Notes: generated by a model not told the origin, from the sequence alone. Numbered from the stretch's first letter, positions 10,578 through 21,216 are shown. The stretch is 64,000 nucleotides of DNA from DASYSA01 sp036003885 (GCA_036003885.1 DASYSA010000010.1:3723-67722); one strand, 5' to 3'. Numbers and translations are program-made.

Positions 10578-10610
10578 CTCACAGTTTTCTCACACAGCCC
10601 TCATTTTTCT
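10578..10610 (+). promoter_or_regulatory. Triple 11-bp direct repeat (candidate OmpR/PhoB-type operator), copy 2
   Basis: CTCACA at 10578, CTCACA at 10589 and CTCATT at 10600 repeat with exactly the period of copy 1; 28 of 34 positions match it. A -10-like TATTGT begins at 10626, again 26 bp after the third repeat. The array starts immediately after the yjbQ stop and probably drives the DUF4173 gene at 10740. Confidence 0.6.
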
Positions 10611-10739
10611 TGCCCCCTATCGGTCTATTGTTAGCATTCAGCCGGACAGGTAAAGCTTCCTGATGCGACCGAAGACGATTGCGACTCAAGGATCGGCCCC
10701 CTCGAAATCAGATGTTGGCGCAGAGAGAGTGTCTGAAAG

Positions 10740-12296
10740 ATGAATGACCGTACGAAGCTTGGACTCGGGATACTGGCCGTAGCAGCAATCATGGGGATGC
10801 TGGGCGACGCGCTCCTGCGGGAGACACCCTGTGGTCTCAATGTGCTGGTTTGGATCGTGGTAATGGTCGGAGCGGTCAGCACTCTGTCTCGTTTCGTGGG
10901 CAGGGATCTCCCTGGGCGCAGCCTGTGGCTCGCGCTTGCCCTGATAGGGCTCGCGGCGCTGTTCGCCTGGCGCGACTCGCCAACGCTGAAGGTGCTGGAT
11001 GGAGTTGGGCTGGCCGGCGCCCTATCGGTGGCCGCATTTCGCGCCAAATCGGGACGGCTATTGCTGGCGGGGATTACCGAGTATGCGGAGGGTCTCTTCA
11101 TAGCGGTCAGCAATGCCGTGTTTGGCCCTTTCATTTTGTTGCTCGAGGACATCAAGTGGCGAGAGATTCCCGGCCGGAGCCGGCCACGCCATTTTGCCGC
11201 GGCCGGACGCGGCTTGCTGATTGCTGTTCCGCTGCTGGCCGTTTTCGGCGGCCTGTTCATGGCCGCGGATGCCGCGTTCCAGAATATCATTCAGAACGTA
11301 TTCGACTTCAACCTCGAGAGACTCGTCGTCCATGGGTTCGTGGCGACGACCTGTGCCTGGAGCGCTGGTGGCTCTCTGCGAGCAGTATTTCTGCAGACAG
11401 GCCAGACGCTCGCCGCCCACACACAACCGGCAGCGCGCGCCGGCACCGTCGTTTTGCCGAAGGAGCAAAAGGCCCAGTCACTCTCGCTGGGAATCGTCGA
11501 AGTAGGCCTGGCGCTGGGTTTGCTAGACCTGCTCTTCTTCTGCTTCGTCGTGGTCCAGTTCCGATATTTTTTCGGCGGCGCGTCGACAGTCGAGGCGACG
11601 ACCGGATTGACCTATGCCGAGTATGCGCGGCGCGGCTTCTTTGAGCTGGTGACGGTGGCTCTCCTCGTGCTTCCTCTGCTCCTGATGGCGCACTGGCTCT
11701 TGCGAAAAGCGAACCTTACGCACGAGCGTATTTTCAGAGTCCTCGCCGGCACGCAGATCGTCCTGTTGTTCGTTATTATGCTCTCGGCCCTTCAGCGGAT
11801 GCGGCTCTATCAAGGCGAGTACGGGCTGACCGAACTGCGCTTGTACACAACGGCCTTCATGGCCTGGCTGGCAATTGTCTTCGTCTGGTTCGCGGCAACT
11901 GTGCTGCGCGGGAAACGAGAGCGCTTTGCTTTTGGCGCTCTGGTCGCCGGGGCGGTGCTGATTGGAGCCCTCCACCTGGTGAACCCGGATGCGCTGATCG
12001 TGAGAACAAATGCTGAGCGGGCGAAAAGCGGCCGGGGATTCGACTCGCGGTACGCAACTTCGCTGAGCGCGGATGCCGTGCCTGCGCTTGTATCAGCGCT
12101 TCCGGCGCTCAGCACACAGGAGCGCAGCGCGGTCGCTTCTCGATTGCTCACTCGATGGACACCCCTCGAACACGAAGACTGGCGTTCGGCAAGCTGGTCG
12201 CGCCGGGAAGCGTGGCGGGCGATCCAGGAGAACGGTTCCAGGTTATGGAGCACTGCCGTCTGGCAGGGAGACGAACGCCCGGATAATTCGCGGTAA
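10740..12296 (+). CDS. DUF4173 (DUF4153-like) multi-spanning membrane protein
   Basis: A 518-residue inner-membrane protein with about ten to twelve hydrophobic segments, each recognisable as an uninterrupted apolar stretch. The central part, including QFRYFFGG and TYAEYARRGFFEL, is typical of DUF4173. The biochemical role is unknown. The C-terminal soluble tail (from about 420) is Ala/Arg-rich. A small membrane-anchored protein follows 18 bp downstream and is probably in the same operon. The upstream region carries repeat array copy 2. Confidence 0.82.
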   Translation: MNDRTKLGLGILAVAAIMGMLGDALLRETPCGLNVLVWIVVMVGAVSTLSRFVGRDLPGRSLWLALALIGLAALFAWRDSPTLKVLDGVGLAGALSVAAFRAKSGRLLLAGITEYAEGLFIAVSNAVFGPFILLLEDIKWREIPGRSRPRHFAAAGRGLLIAVPLLAVFGGLFMAADAAFQNIIQNVFDFNLERLVVHGFVATTCAWSAGGSLRAVFLQTGQTLAAHTQPAARAGTVVLPKEQKAQSLSLGIVEVGLALGLLDLLFFCFVVVQFRYFFGGASTVEATTGLTYAEYARRGFFELVTVALLVLPLLLMAHWLLRKANLTHERIFRVLAGTQIVLLFVIMLSALQRMRLYQGEYGLTELRLYTTAFMAWLAIVFVWFAATVLRGKRERFAFGALVAGAVLIGALHLVNPDALIVRTNAERAKSGRGFDSRYATSLSADAVPALVSALPALSTQERSAVASRLLTRWTPLEHEDWRSASWSRREAWRAIQENGSRLWSTAVWQGDERPDNSR

Positions 12297-12314
12297 TCTC
12301 AAAAGGTAATTGGA

Positions 12315-12851
12315 ATGAACAAACCCATGAAATCACTGACGATTGCAATAATGATCGGCTGCGGATTGCTCTTCGGTCTGCTGGCGACGCTGGCGGCTCT
12401 CAATCGCCACGATCAGGTCGCCGGCTTCAATCAGGAGATTCAGTACGACGACTTCGCCTTCTCAGTCCAGGGAGTGCGGACGACTCGCACCCTCGGGGAC
12501 TCTACCGCTCAAGGCGTTTACTACGTTGTGACCCTCAAGGTTGCCAATCACGCCAAACGAGTAGACTACGAGTTCAAATCCGACAGCCCGGTGCTTGTCG
12601 CGAGAGACGGCAAACAGTATCGCGTCTCGTTCGAGGCGCAGGGATCTCTCGACGCTGCGAGCGGGGCCGGCGATCGTTGCGTTAGGCCAATTCCGCCCGG
12701 ATCCTCGTGCACCAGAGAGGTCGTATTCGATGTCGCCCCCGACGTCGCCGATCCTCGGCTGCGAGTATCAACCGGCGGTCTGGCAGGCGACATTCTGGAC
12801 ACCATCTTCTATGGGAAGAAGGTGATCAAGCTCGATCCGCAGGAAGGGTGA
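12315..12851 (+). CDS. Membrane-anchored DUF4352-like protein
   Basis: 178 residues. One N-terminal hydrophobic segment (about residues 8-28) would act as an anchor or uncleaved signal. An exported beta-rich domain follows, with YDDFAFSVQGVRTTRTLG and YYVVTLKVANHAK resembling DUF4352 immunoglobulin-like domains. Two cysteines flank RPIPPGSS and may form a disulfide. It is close to the DUF4173 gene and preceded by AAAAGGTAAT. The function is unknown. Confidence 0.65.
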   Translation: MNKPMKSLTIAIMIGCGLLFGLLATLAALNRHDQVAGFNQEIQYDDFAFSVQGVRTTRTLGDSTAQGVYYVVTLKVANHAKRVDYEFKSDSPVLVARDGKQYRVSFEAQGSLDAASGAGDRCVRPIPPGSSCTREVVFDVAPDVADPRLRVSTGGLAGDILDTIFYGKKVIKLDPQEG

Positions 12852-12968
12852 GGAAATGCGAAATTCGAAATGCGAAATTCGAATTGCGAATTTCGAATTT
12901 CTCGGTTTTCGAACGCGGGATCTGAAACCCAACAAATTCGCAATTCGAAATTCGCAATTCGAAATTCC
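12852..12968. repeat. Intergenic palindrome (GAAATGCGAAATTCG word)
   Basis: The left arm is tandem GAAATGCGAAATTC-type words (12853-12900). The right arm (12935-12967) carries the inverted words AATTCGCAATTCG. The arms can fold into a long AT-rich hairpin. A second copy of the same word family is at 62205-62271. The right arm ends just before the uppS Shine-Dalgarno. Confidence 0.8.
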
Positions 12969-12982
12969 CAGGAGGTTTTATT

Positions 12983-13759
12983 TTGCAACGTCGCGATGTT
13001 CTAACAAGTGAAGAGTATCTGCTAAGGCAGATAGACCCGGCGGTCCTTCCGGCCCACGTAGCGATCATAATGGATGGCAATGGACGTTGGGCTCGGAAGC
13101 GCAATCTGCATCGCGTCGCCGGCCATCGCGCCGGGGCAGATGCGGTGCGCAGAGCCGTCGAGACGGCTGCGCGATTGGATATTGGCTATCTCACGCTGTT
13201 TGCCTTCTCGACCGAAAACTGGAAACGCCCCCGCCTCGAGGTCGACGCACTCATGAGACTCTTGAAGGAGTTCATCAGGAAGGAACTCGCCAGCCTGCAA
13301 AAGAACAACATCCGCTTTCAGATGATCGGGTGCAGAGAGGGATTGGAGCGCTCGGTCCTCGAAGAGGTTCGAAAAGGCGAACAGGAGACGTCAGGAAACA
13401 CCGGCCTGGTCTTGAGCATCGCCCTCAACTACGGCGGCCGCGCGGAGATTGCCGAAGCGTGCCGGCAGCTTGCCCGGGAAGCGGCGGCGGGCCGCCTGGA
13501 TCCCGCTATGATCGACGACGAATTGATCGCCAGACATCTCTCTACTCAAGCGATGCCTGACCCCGATCTTCTGATTCGCACGAGCGGTGAGATGCGGGTC
13601 AGCAATTTTCTGATCTGGCAGATCGCTTATGCGGAAATTCACGTAACTCAGACTCTCTGGCCGGACTTCGCCGAGAGAGATTTCCTGGCGGCGCTGATCG
13701 ATTATCAGACGCGCGACCGGCGTTACGGCGGGGTCAAAAATGAAGCAGAAGTTCTTTGA
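12983..13759 (+). CDS. uppS: Isoprenyl transferase (undecaprenyl diphosphate synthase)
   Basis: Cis-prenyltransferase that makes the C55 lipid carrier for peptidoglycan and glycan export. Motif I is IIMDGNGRWA with the Mg-binding Asp31. FAFSTENWKRP and DLLIRTSGEMRVSNF are the other conserved blocks, and AYAEIHVTQTLWPDF completes the active site. The length of 258 is normal. The start is a TTG at 12983, supported by a strong AGGAGG 6-8 bases before it. The 3' end overlaps the convergent HAD gene by 26 bp. Confidence 0.95.
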   Translation: MQRRDVLTSEEYLLRQIDPAVLPAHVAIIMDGNGRWARKRNLHRVAGHRAGADAVRRAVETAARLDIGYLTLFAFSTENWKRPRLEVDALMRLLKEFIRKELASLQKNNIRFQMIGCREGLERSVLEEVRKGEQETSGNTGLVLSIALNYGGRAEIAEACRQLAREAAAGRLDPAMIDDELIARHLSTQAMPDPDLLIRTSGEMRVSNFLIWQIAYAEIHVTQTLWPDFAERDFLAALIDYQTRDRRYGGVKNEAEVL

Positions 13760-14372
13760 TTGAGGTCACGTGAATGTCCGGGTGCTCGTCGTGAAGGTTC
13801 TTGCTGCTCGGGAAGGCACTGGGCACCGCGACGGTGAGTACCTCGGCGTTCTTGCCCATTCGGATATCTTCAGGAGCATCTCCTACGTAGGAGCAGAATT
13901 GCTTCCCTGCTCCAAGTAAGGCCATCGCCTTCTCGAGGCCCTCCGGATGAGGCTTCTTGTGTTGGATGTCCTCATTGCAAACCACAACACCAAAGATCGA
14001 CGACAGATCCGACTCACCGATCTCTCGCATTACCCGAGACCGGCTTCCGCTGCTCACCACTCCGAAGCTATAGCCCTTGCGATGGAGCGAGACCAGGGTC
14101 TCATGGGCATCTGCCACGAGTTCGGCAGGGTCTTCGCCATAGTGTTGTATCCACAAATCGTCAGCTTGTGGCCAGCGCTCTGCCGGGAGGTTCAACGCTT
14201 CGTACATCAAGTAGGCGTTGGGCGTATAGAGAGCGTCGTAGGCCTCTCGGGTAAGCGCGATTCCCAGGTCACGCAAGCTCTTCTCAAATGCGATAAAGCT
14301 TCGATGCGAAGAGTCAGCAAGCGTTCCATCCCAATCGAACAGGAGGGTAGTAATTGGCCCGCGCTCGATCAT
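13734..14372 (-). CDS. HAD-family hydrolase (phosphoglycolate phosphatase-like)
   Basis: 212 residues with the four HAD motifs: I LFDWDGTLAD, II VVSSGSR, III a lysine in NEDIQHKKPHPEG, and IV YVGDAPEDI. The helical cap after motif I places it in the PGP/beta-phosphoglucomutase-like subgroup; the substrate cannot be told. It converges on uppS with a 26-bp overlap. It is transcribed divergently from glgA across a palindrome, but no functional link to glycogen is evident. Confidence 0.88.
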   Translation of the reverse strand: MIERGPITTLLFDWDGTLADSSHRSFIAFEKSLRDLGIALTREAYDALYTPNAYLMYEALNLPAERWPQADDLWIQHYGEDPAELVADAHETLVSLHRKGYSFGVVSSGSRSRVMREIGESDLSSIFGVVVCNEDIQHKKPHPEGLEKAMALLGAGKQFCSYVGDAPEDIRMGKNAEVLTVAVPSAFPSSKNLHDEHPDIHVTSIKELLLHF

Positions 14373-14425
14373 ATAAGTGTCCCGTTCCGCCTGGTGAAGT
14401 TACCGTAAGCGGTATCCGCCGTCAA

Positions 14426-14526
14426 AGGATTTTGGATTTTAGATTTTGGATTTTGGATTGCGGATTCCGCCATCCACAGTGCGCAATAATCCAAAATCCA
14501 AAATCCAAAATCTAAAATCCAAAATT
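14426..14526. repeat. Intergenic palindrome (GATTTTGGATTTT word)
   Basis: The left arm (about 14427-14460) repeats GATTTTGGATTTTAGATTTT. The right arm (14487-14526) is its inverted copy, CCAAAATCCAAAATC. A GC-richer loop of about 25 bp separates them. It lies between the divergent HAD gene and glgA, directly upstream of the glgA promoter. Confidence 0.85.
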
Positions 14527-14533
14527 GCTTTTC

Positions 14534-14563
14534 TTGACAACCCCTTGGACCCTCGCCTAGTAT
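14534..14563 (+). promoter_or_regulatory. Sigma-70-type promoter for glgA
   Basis: TTGACA (14534-14539), an 18-bp spacer and TAGTAT (14558-14563). The predicted start of transcription is near 14570, only about 3 bases before the GTG at 14573, which argues for translation from the TTG at 14609 instead. Confidence 0.65.
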
Positions 14564-14608
14564 TTTGATTTCGTGGCTAGACAAGATTCAGGACAGTGGG
14601 AGACCCGA

Positions 14609-16057
14609 TTGAACATACTCCTCGCCGCCTCTGAAATCGTCCCGTACGCAAAGACCGGTGGACTCGCTGACGTGGCGGGGGCGCTGCCTAAAGCCCTTGC
14701 CCGGCTCGGACACAAGGTCCGAGTCGTGGTCCCACGATACAATCTCGACAAGATTGAGAATAGCGGCAGACGCCTCGAAGGCGAACTGGCTGTGCCATTT
14801 AACTTCGGCATCCGCCCTACAGCCGTCTACGTCGATGACTCGAACCCTGTTCCGGTCTACTTCATCGACGCTCCTGAATACTTCTCGCGCGGCAACCTCT
14901 ACGGTGAACCCGACGACACGGAGCGGTTCGCCTTTTTCAGCCGCGCGATCCTGGAACTGGCAAAGGCGCTCGGCGAACCGTTCGACATCATCCATCTCAA
15001 CGATTGGATGACCGGCCTGACGCCCGCATACCTGAAGACTGTCTACTCGGGTGACAGATTTTTCGCTAACACCAGGACGCTTTTCACAATACATAACTTA
15101 GCCTTCAAAGGCGCGTTCGGATCTCAGCTCCTGCCAAAGTTCGGCCTGCCCGATTGGATCAACACGACCGAGGGCGGCATCGAATTCTACGGCGCCTGCA
15201 GCTCGCTGAAGGCCGGGCTGGTCTTCTCAGACGCGATCTCGACCGTCAGTCCGAAGTACAGCCGGGAGATACAGACGCCGGAGTTTGGTGAGGGATTCGA
15301 CGGCCTCCTTCGCGCCCGTCGCGCAGATCTGTTCGGGATACTGAACGGCGTCGACTACGAAGAATGGAACCCTGAAACCGATCCTTATATAGCGGCCCGC
15401 TTCTCGCCGAACAACCTGACTGGAAAGGAGGCGTGCAAGCTGGACCTCCTTCGCGCTTTCAATCTTCCGGAACACCTGGGACTGCCGCTCATCAGTTGTA
15501 TTTCAAGATTGTCTGATCAGAAGGGCTTCGACTTGATACTTGAGATAGCCCGGCCGATGCTCGAACGAGGCGTTGCGTTTGTGCTGCTCGGCTCAGGCGC
15601 GGAGTTCTACGAACGAGCTTTTCAGGAGCTTCACCAGTTGGCGCCATTTCAGGTGGGAGTCTATTTGGGCTTCTCTAACGAATTGGCGCACAAGATCGAA
15701 GCTGGATCAGATATGTTCTTAATGCCGTCTCGGTTCGAGCCCTGCGGATTGAACCAGATGTACTCGCTCAAGTACGGCACGGTCCCTATCGTACGCGGCG
15801 TCGGCGGACTCGACGACACGATAGAGAACTTCGATCGGGCAACGCGGAGCGGCAACGGATTCAAGTTTTACGAATACGACCCGGCGCGCCTTCTCGAGAA
15901 GGTGTACGAGTCACTGCTGATCTATGCAGACCAGGATATCTGGCGCGCTCTGATGGTAAATGGAATGCGAGCCGATCATTCCTGGGACGCGTCGGCGCGC
16001 GAGTACGTCGAGTTGTATGAAAAGCTGGCGCGTCGCGGGGCGGCGGCCACGGTTTAA
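14609..16057 (+). CDS. glgA: Glycogen synthase (GT5)
   Basis: ADP-glucose-dependent starch/glycogen synthase. The N-terminus LNILLAASEIVPYAKTGG carries the KTGGLADV donor-binding motif, and the C-terminal GT-B half has SRLSDQKG and MPSRFEPCGLNQMYSLKYG. The family normally begins MNILL/MKILF. TTG 14609 gives exactly that and has GTGGGAGA just upstream, whereas GTG 14573 would add 12 atypical residues and nearly coincide with the transcription start. From TTG the protein has 482 residues, normal for GlgA. No other glycogen gene is next to it. Confidence 0.93.
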   Translation: MNILLAASEIVPYAKTGGLADVAGALPKALARLGHKVRVVVPRYNLDKIENSGRRLEGELAVPFNFGIRPTAVYVDDSNPVPVYFIDAPEYFSRGNLYGEPDDTERFAFFSRAILELAKALGEPFDIIHLNDWMTGLTPAYLKTVYSGDRFFANTRTLFTIHNLAFKGAFGSQLLPKFGLPDWINTTEGGIEFYGACSSLKAGLVFSDAISTVSPKYSREIQTPEFGEGFDGLLRARRADLFGILNGVDYEEWNPETDPYIAARFSPNNLTGKEACKLDLLRAFNLPEHLGLPLISCISRLSDQKGFDLILEIARPMLERGVAFVLLGSGAEFYERAFQELHQLAPFQVGVYLGFSNELAHKIEAGSDMFLMPSRFEPCGLNQMYSLKYGTVPIVRGVGGLDDTIENFDRATRSGNGFKFYEYDPARLLEKVYESLLIYADQDIWRALMVNGMRADHSWDASAREYVELYEKLARRGAAATV

Positions 16058-16121
16058 TAACGACTGAGCGAGTGAGGGTAGTGGCCTTCATTGCCGGCGC
16101 TAAATCTCTCTGGAGGTAGTG

Positions 16122-16463
16122 ATGAGCGAATATGTTACTGAAGTGACGGATGACAACTTCGAGCAGGAGGTGATCCAGTCCAAGGTGCCTGTGCTCGTGG
16201 ACTTCTGGGCCGTGTGGTGCCAGCCCTGCAAAATGCTCGCGCCAACCGTCGAGGCGGTCGCTCAGAGATATGAAGGCAAGGCCAAGGTGGTCAAACTGGA
16301 CGTGGACAGCAACAATCAGACCGGGCAGCGCTACGGCATAAAGGGTATCCCCACCCTTATACTCTTCAATGCCGGAAGCGAGGCCGACCGCGTAGTCGGC
16401 ACAACCTCTAAGGAGAACATCTCCAGAATGATCGACCGAGCGCTCGGAGTCGAAGTAGTTTAA
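16122..16463 (+). CDS. trxA: Thioredoxin with WCQPC active site
   Basis: 113-residue thioredoxin that reduces disulfides in cytoplasmic partners. The fold marks are VLVDFWAVWC, KVVKLDVDSN and the cis-Pro loop GIKGIPTLILF. The active site is WCQPC instead of the usual WCGPC, and the Gly to Gln change may alter redox potential. ATG 16122 follows a strong TGGAGGTAGT. No signal peptide is present. A strong hairpin follows the gene. Confidence 0.94.
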   Translation: MSEYVTEVTDDNFEQEVIQSKVPVLVDFWAVWCQPCKMLAPTVEAVAQRYEGKAKVVKLDVDSNNQTGQRYGIKGIPTLILFNAGSEADRVVGTTSKENISRMIDRALGVEVV

Positions 16464-16496
16464 CTCCGGGATCGCGTTTCTGCACATTGCAGCTTG

Positions 16497-16531
16497 CAGG
16501 CGCACACATTGCCATCGAAAGTGTGCGCCTG
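16497..16531 (+). terminator. Hairpin terminator after trxA
   Basis: Perfect 11-bp stem CAGGCGCACAC (16497-16507) / GTGTGCGCCTG (16521-16531) with a 13-nt loop, followed by a weakly T-rich TACGTCTGTTTG. Probably an intrinsic terminator separating trxA from purA. Confidence 0.65.
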
Positions 16532-16625
16532 TACGTCTGTTTGAAAGAAATAACCGGGTTTCACAGCTTGGGGTCCGATTGAAGGCGATCGGGAGATCCT
16601 CCGCTTGCTGGTGTCCGGTTCCTGA

Positions 16626-17933
<1,308 letters not shown>

Positions 17934-18019
17934 GAAGGCCTCCGAGGTCACGACCTGCGCAATGAGGGTGGGGAACAGCGATTGAGCCCCTCCTGTATTA
18001 GGCCTCGGCCAATCACACA

Positions 18020-19435
18020 TCAGTTGCCCCCCACATACAGGGAATAAGCCATCTTCGCCATCGTCCAGAGCCTGCCCCACTCGAAACGCCCCGTCTTCGC
18101 ATCCCGCATCGACTGAACCACCATCTTTCGCAAGTTCGCCGACTGACGCTTGAACAGGAATTCCTTTACGTAGGGGCGTGCGACATCGAAGAAGTTGAAC
18201 TCCGGATTCATTTGAATGCTGACACCTTCCAACGTCATCAACGCGCGAATCAAGTAGGTGAATCGAGCCGGCGTCGTGACCGGATGCTGATACATCACCG
18301 GCGCCAGATCGTAGGTCAGATCTTTGAACCTCACCTCGCCGATCTTCAGGTTAAGCTTGCGCGCGAACACATCGCTGACAATCGTGCGCACGGCCATGAC
18401 ATCCGCTTCCGGCGCCAGAAAGCCGAGACCTATCAGGTCGTCCACTATCGCGCTCACATCGCGGTTGTAGAGGTGAAAGAAGGCGTCGATTATTTGCCGC
18501 TGAAACTCGTCCGATATTCGGCCCATCATTCCGAAGTCGAAGACCGCCAGCCTGCCATCCGCCATCACCAACAGGTTGCCCGGATGCGGGTCCGCGTGAA
18601 ACAGACCGTCCTCCAGAAGCTGCTTGAAGTAGGCACGGTAGATCAATTCGTTGATCAGCTGCGGGTTGTGGCCCGCGGCACGCAATGCGGTAAGGTCGGT
18701 AACTTTTATGCCCGATATGAACTCGAGGACGAGGACTCGAGTAGTGGAGAATTCATGGAATATTCTGGGCACGTGTATGCCGGCCCATCCTTTGAAGTTG
18801 TGCCGGAACTCGTCCGCGCTTGCCGCCTCGCGCTTGTAATCCATCTCCTCGTGAACGACCCGATCGAACTCATTAATGGCGCCGAGCCAGTCGGTTCCGG
18901 GAAAAAACTTGGGGTGGCGGCTCATGAAGCGGCCCAACCACCGCAACAGCTCGAGGTCGAATGCTATTGCCTCTTCAAGCGCGGGTCGCTGCACTTTGAC
19001 TGCGACATCTTCACCAGTGATCAGAGTTGCGCGGTAGACCTGACCCAGGCTCGCGGATGCGACCGGATCATCGCTGATACTGGAGAAGACCTCCGCGACA
19101 GGTCGCCCGAGTTCGGACTCGATCACTCGCATCGCCCGCTTGTTTGGGAACGGTGGAACCGAGTCCTGGAGCAGGCTCAACTCATCGACGTATTCGATGG
19201 GCAACAGATCGGCACGAGTTGCGAGCATCTGGCCGCTCTTGATGAAGGTGGGCCCAAGCGCAATCAAACGTTCACGCAGGCGGCGGGCCTGCTTTCTTAG
19301 CATAAACTCCCGTTTTTCGGACCTTCCGCCCAACCATCCGCGCGAATCGAGCACCACATAGACGGCGAACCAAAAGACAGTCCATAGGACTCGAATGCGT
19401 CGCGCGAACCTGAATCGACCCTGATTACTTGCCAT
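18020..19435 (-). CDS. ABC1/UbiB-family atypical kinase
   Basis: Membrane-associated protein-kinase-like ATPase; relatives (UbiB, COQ8) support ubiquinone or other lipid pathways. The family KxGQ motif is visible in FIKSGQMLATRADLLP, the Ala-rich loop in SASLGQVYRA, the ATP lysine in VAVKVQRP, and the metal loop in AVFDFGMMG after HADPHPGNL. ATG 19435 (471 residues) is preferred to the TTG at 19474. No quinone-biosynthesis gene is adjacent, so the pathway is open. Confidence 0.9.
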   Translation of the reverse strand: MASNQGRFRFARRIRVLWTVFWFAVYVVLDSRGWLGGRSEKREFMLRKQARRLRERLIALGPTFIKSGQMLATRADLLPIEYVDELSLLQDSVPPFPNKRAMRVIESELGRPVAEVFSSISDDPVASASLGQVYRATLITGEDVAVKVQRPALEEAIAFDLELLRWLGRFMSRHPKFFPGTDWLGAINEFDRVVHEEMDYKREAASADEFRHNFKGWAGIHVPRIFHEFSTTRVLVLEFISGIKVTDLTALRAAGHNPQLINELIYRAYFKQLLEDGLFHADPHPGNLLVMADGRLAVFDFGMMGRISDEFQRQIIDAFFHLYNRDVSAIVDDLIGLGFLAPEADVMAVRTIVSDVFARKLNLKIGEVRFKDLTYDLAPVMYQHPVTTPARFTYLIRALMTLEGVSIQMNPEFNFFDVARPYVKEFLFKRQSANLRKMVVQSMRDAKTGRFEWGRLWTMAKMAYSLYVGGN

Positions 19436-19489
19436 CACTAGGATTCTAATCTGCGCGAGGCCCGCTTCCAACAATTAATCTCTAGAGAG

Positions 19490-19575
19490 GTCTAGGATTT
19501 AGGATTTAGGATCTAGCGCCGTTTAAGGTCCTCCAGGCAAATCCTAGATCCTAAATCCTGGATCCTAGATCCTAT
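19490..19575. repeat. Intergenic palindrome (GGATTTAGGATCTAG word)
   Basis: The left arm, TCTAGGATTTAGGATTTAGG (19490-19509), runs on to 19516. The right arm (19540-19575) is its inverted copy with ATCCTAGATCCTAAATCC. The same word builds the palindrome at 40881-40980. It lies between the divergent UbiB-type and sigma-factor genes. Confidence 0.85.
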
Positions 19576-19710
19576 CCTGTATAAGCAAAACAGTGAAGTT
19601 GTTTTAGTTTTATTAATTTTTCTACTGTTCACCGCCCAAGTACAATGGGGACGGTCGAATTGGGAATCAATCGAATGAAGCCCCGCAAAGATTCCCGAAG
19701 GAGTTGCACC

Positions 19711-21216
19711 ATGGTTAACGAGATAGAGAATGAACTCGAAGACTACGTCGAAGAAAAGGACGACGAGTCATTGGATGCCTCCGATTCGGAAAACGAAGAG
19801 ACTGAGGAAGCTGATAAGACTGATCTGCTCAAACTCTACCTCCGCGAGGCCGGCCGCGCGCCCATGCTGGATGCCAAGGGCGAGGCGGCAGCAGCCAGAC
19901 GAATCGAACTCGCCCGCCAACGTCTGATGAAGCGGCTCTCGCGCTCTCCCCTTGTCGCCGAATATTGTCTGTACCTGCAGGAGGCGTTTAACTTGGGCGA
20001 CGAGCGAGCCGCTGACATAATTGAGACGGTGCAGCCCAACGACCAATCCCAGCAGGCAAGGTCCCCGGCAGATCTCATACACTCCGCTCTCGCACACGTC
20101 GCGGCATCATACGAGAAACTGAGCTTGATCGGCTTAGACTCGGCTCCCCTGTTGAGCACGGGCAAGCGATCGCGCGTGACCGCGGCCGGCCGATTTCGGG
20201 CAAGGCTTCTCATTCTGCTCTCCCGGTCGATTAGAGCAATGACCTTCACGCCCGCCATCGAGCGCCGATTGACCAGGCTGATAGAGGAGGCCGGCCGAAT
20301 TGCTAAGGGGTGCGAAAGGCGAGCCGGGAGTCGCCCGAATCAAACTCCGATCTCCGCTCTCCTTTGGAGCGCTAATGATCGAGTCCAAATCGAAGGACTC
20401 GTATCGAAATTACTGGCGGAAGGCACAACGTCCGCAGATGAGATTGTTAGAATGTCCAGACAGGTCGCCGCTGCAGCCCTGGCGCTCAGCGCGGCCAAGC
20501 AAAACATGACCGAGTCCAATCTGAGACTCGTGATCTCGGTCGCGCGAAGCTACACGCGGCGAGGTCTGCCGTTTCTGGATTTGATTCAAGAGGGCAACGT
20601 CGGGCTGATGAGAGCCGTAGAGAAGTTCGACTGGAGGAGGGGCTTCCGCTTCTCGACCTATGCTATGTGGTGGATAAGGCAGTCAATGGCGCGCGCTCTC
20701 GACACTCAAAGCCGCATCGTCAGGCTGCCGGCTTCCGAACTGACCCTGATCAACAAAGTGGGGCGGGCGGCCCGGTCAATCGGCGGGGAGACGTATGAGC
20801 ATGTTTCCAACGAAGAGATAGCCGAGCGGCTGGATGTGAATCCGGAGCGGGTGAGCGAGGCGGTCGGGTTTTCTCAGCACATCATCACTCTCGACATCGC
20901 GGCAAACGACAACGGCGAAACGGCGGTCACCTTCATCGACGATGGAGACTATGCCAACCCGTTTGTGGCAGCTCTGGATCGATCACGACGTGATGCGATC
21001 CAAAGAGCACTCGCCCAACTGACTCCGCGAGAAGCCAAGATATTGAGGATGCATTATGGACTGGAGGGCGGCATCGAGCCGCACACCCTTGAAGAGATCG
21101 GACAAGATCTCTCAGTCACTCGTGAACGTGTTCGGCAGATCGAGGCGGGAGCACTTGCCAAGCTTCGAGAGCTGGCGGTCGGACAAACGCTTAGAGAGTT
21201 CCTCACAGTCGCGTGA
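19711..21216 (+). CDS. Sigma-70 family RNA polymerase sigma factor (RpoD/SigA-like, groups 1-2)
   Basis: About 501 residues. An acidic N-terminus ([13 protein letters not shown]) is followed by region 1.2 ([16 protein letters not shown]) and a non-conserved insert. Region 2 ([21 protein letters not shown] with the -10-binding [17 protein letters not shown]), region 3 ([15 protein letters not shown]) and region 4 ([20 protein letters not shown]) follow. The start ATG 19711 has a good AAGGAG; an upstream frame from 19645 lacks one. Either housekeeping sigma or a group 2 alternative; the shortened, divergent N-terminal part hints at group 2. Confidence 0.88.
   Translation: MVNEIENELEDYVEEKDDESLDASDSENEETEEADKTDLLKLYLREAGRAPMLDAKGEAAAARRIELARQRLMKRLSRSPLVAEYCLYLQEAFNLGDERAADIIETVQPNDQSQQARSPADLIHSALAHVAASYEKLSLIGLDSAPLLSTGKRSRVTAAGRFRARLLILLSRSIRAMTFTPAIERRLTRLIEEAGRIAKGCERRAGSRPNQTPISALLWSANDRVQIEGLVSKLLAEGTTSADEIVRMSRQVAAAALALSAAKQNMTESNLRLVISVARSYTRRGLPFLDLIQEGNVGLMRAVEKFDWRRGFRFSTYAMWWIRQSMARALDTQSRIVRLPASELTLINKVGRAARSIGGETYEHVSNEEIAERLDVNPERVSEAVGFSQHIITLDIAANDNGETAVTFIDDGDYANPFVAALDRSRRDAIQRALAQLTPREAKILRMHYGLEGGIEPHTLEEIGQDLSVTRERVRQIEAGALAKLRELAVGQTLREFLTVA

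Noticed and set aside
12852..12968. Palindrome set considered as intrinsic terminators
   Set aside because: The stems are long and built from tandem words, no T tract follows, and several lie inside operons directly before start codons.
18212..19300. 362-codon forward open frame opposite the ABC1/UbiB gene
   Set aside because: It is a shadow of a well-supported kinase-like gene and has no motif of its own.
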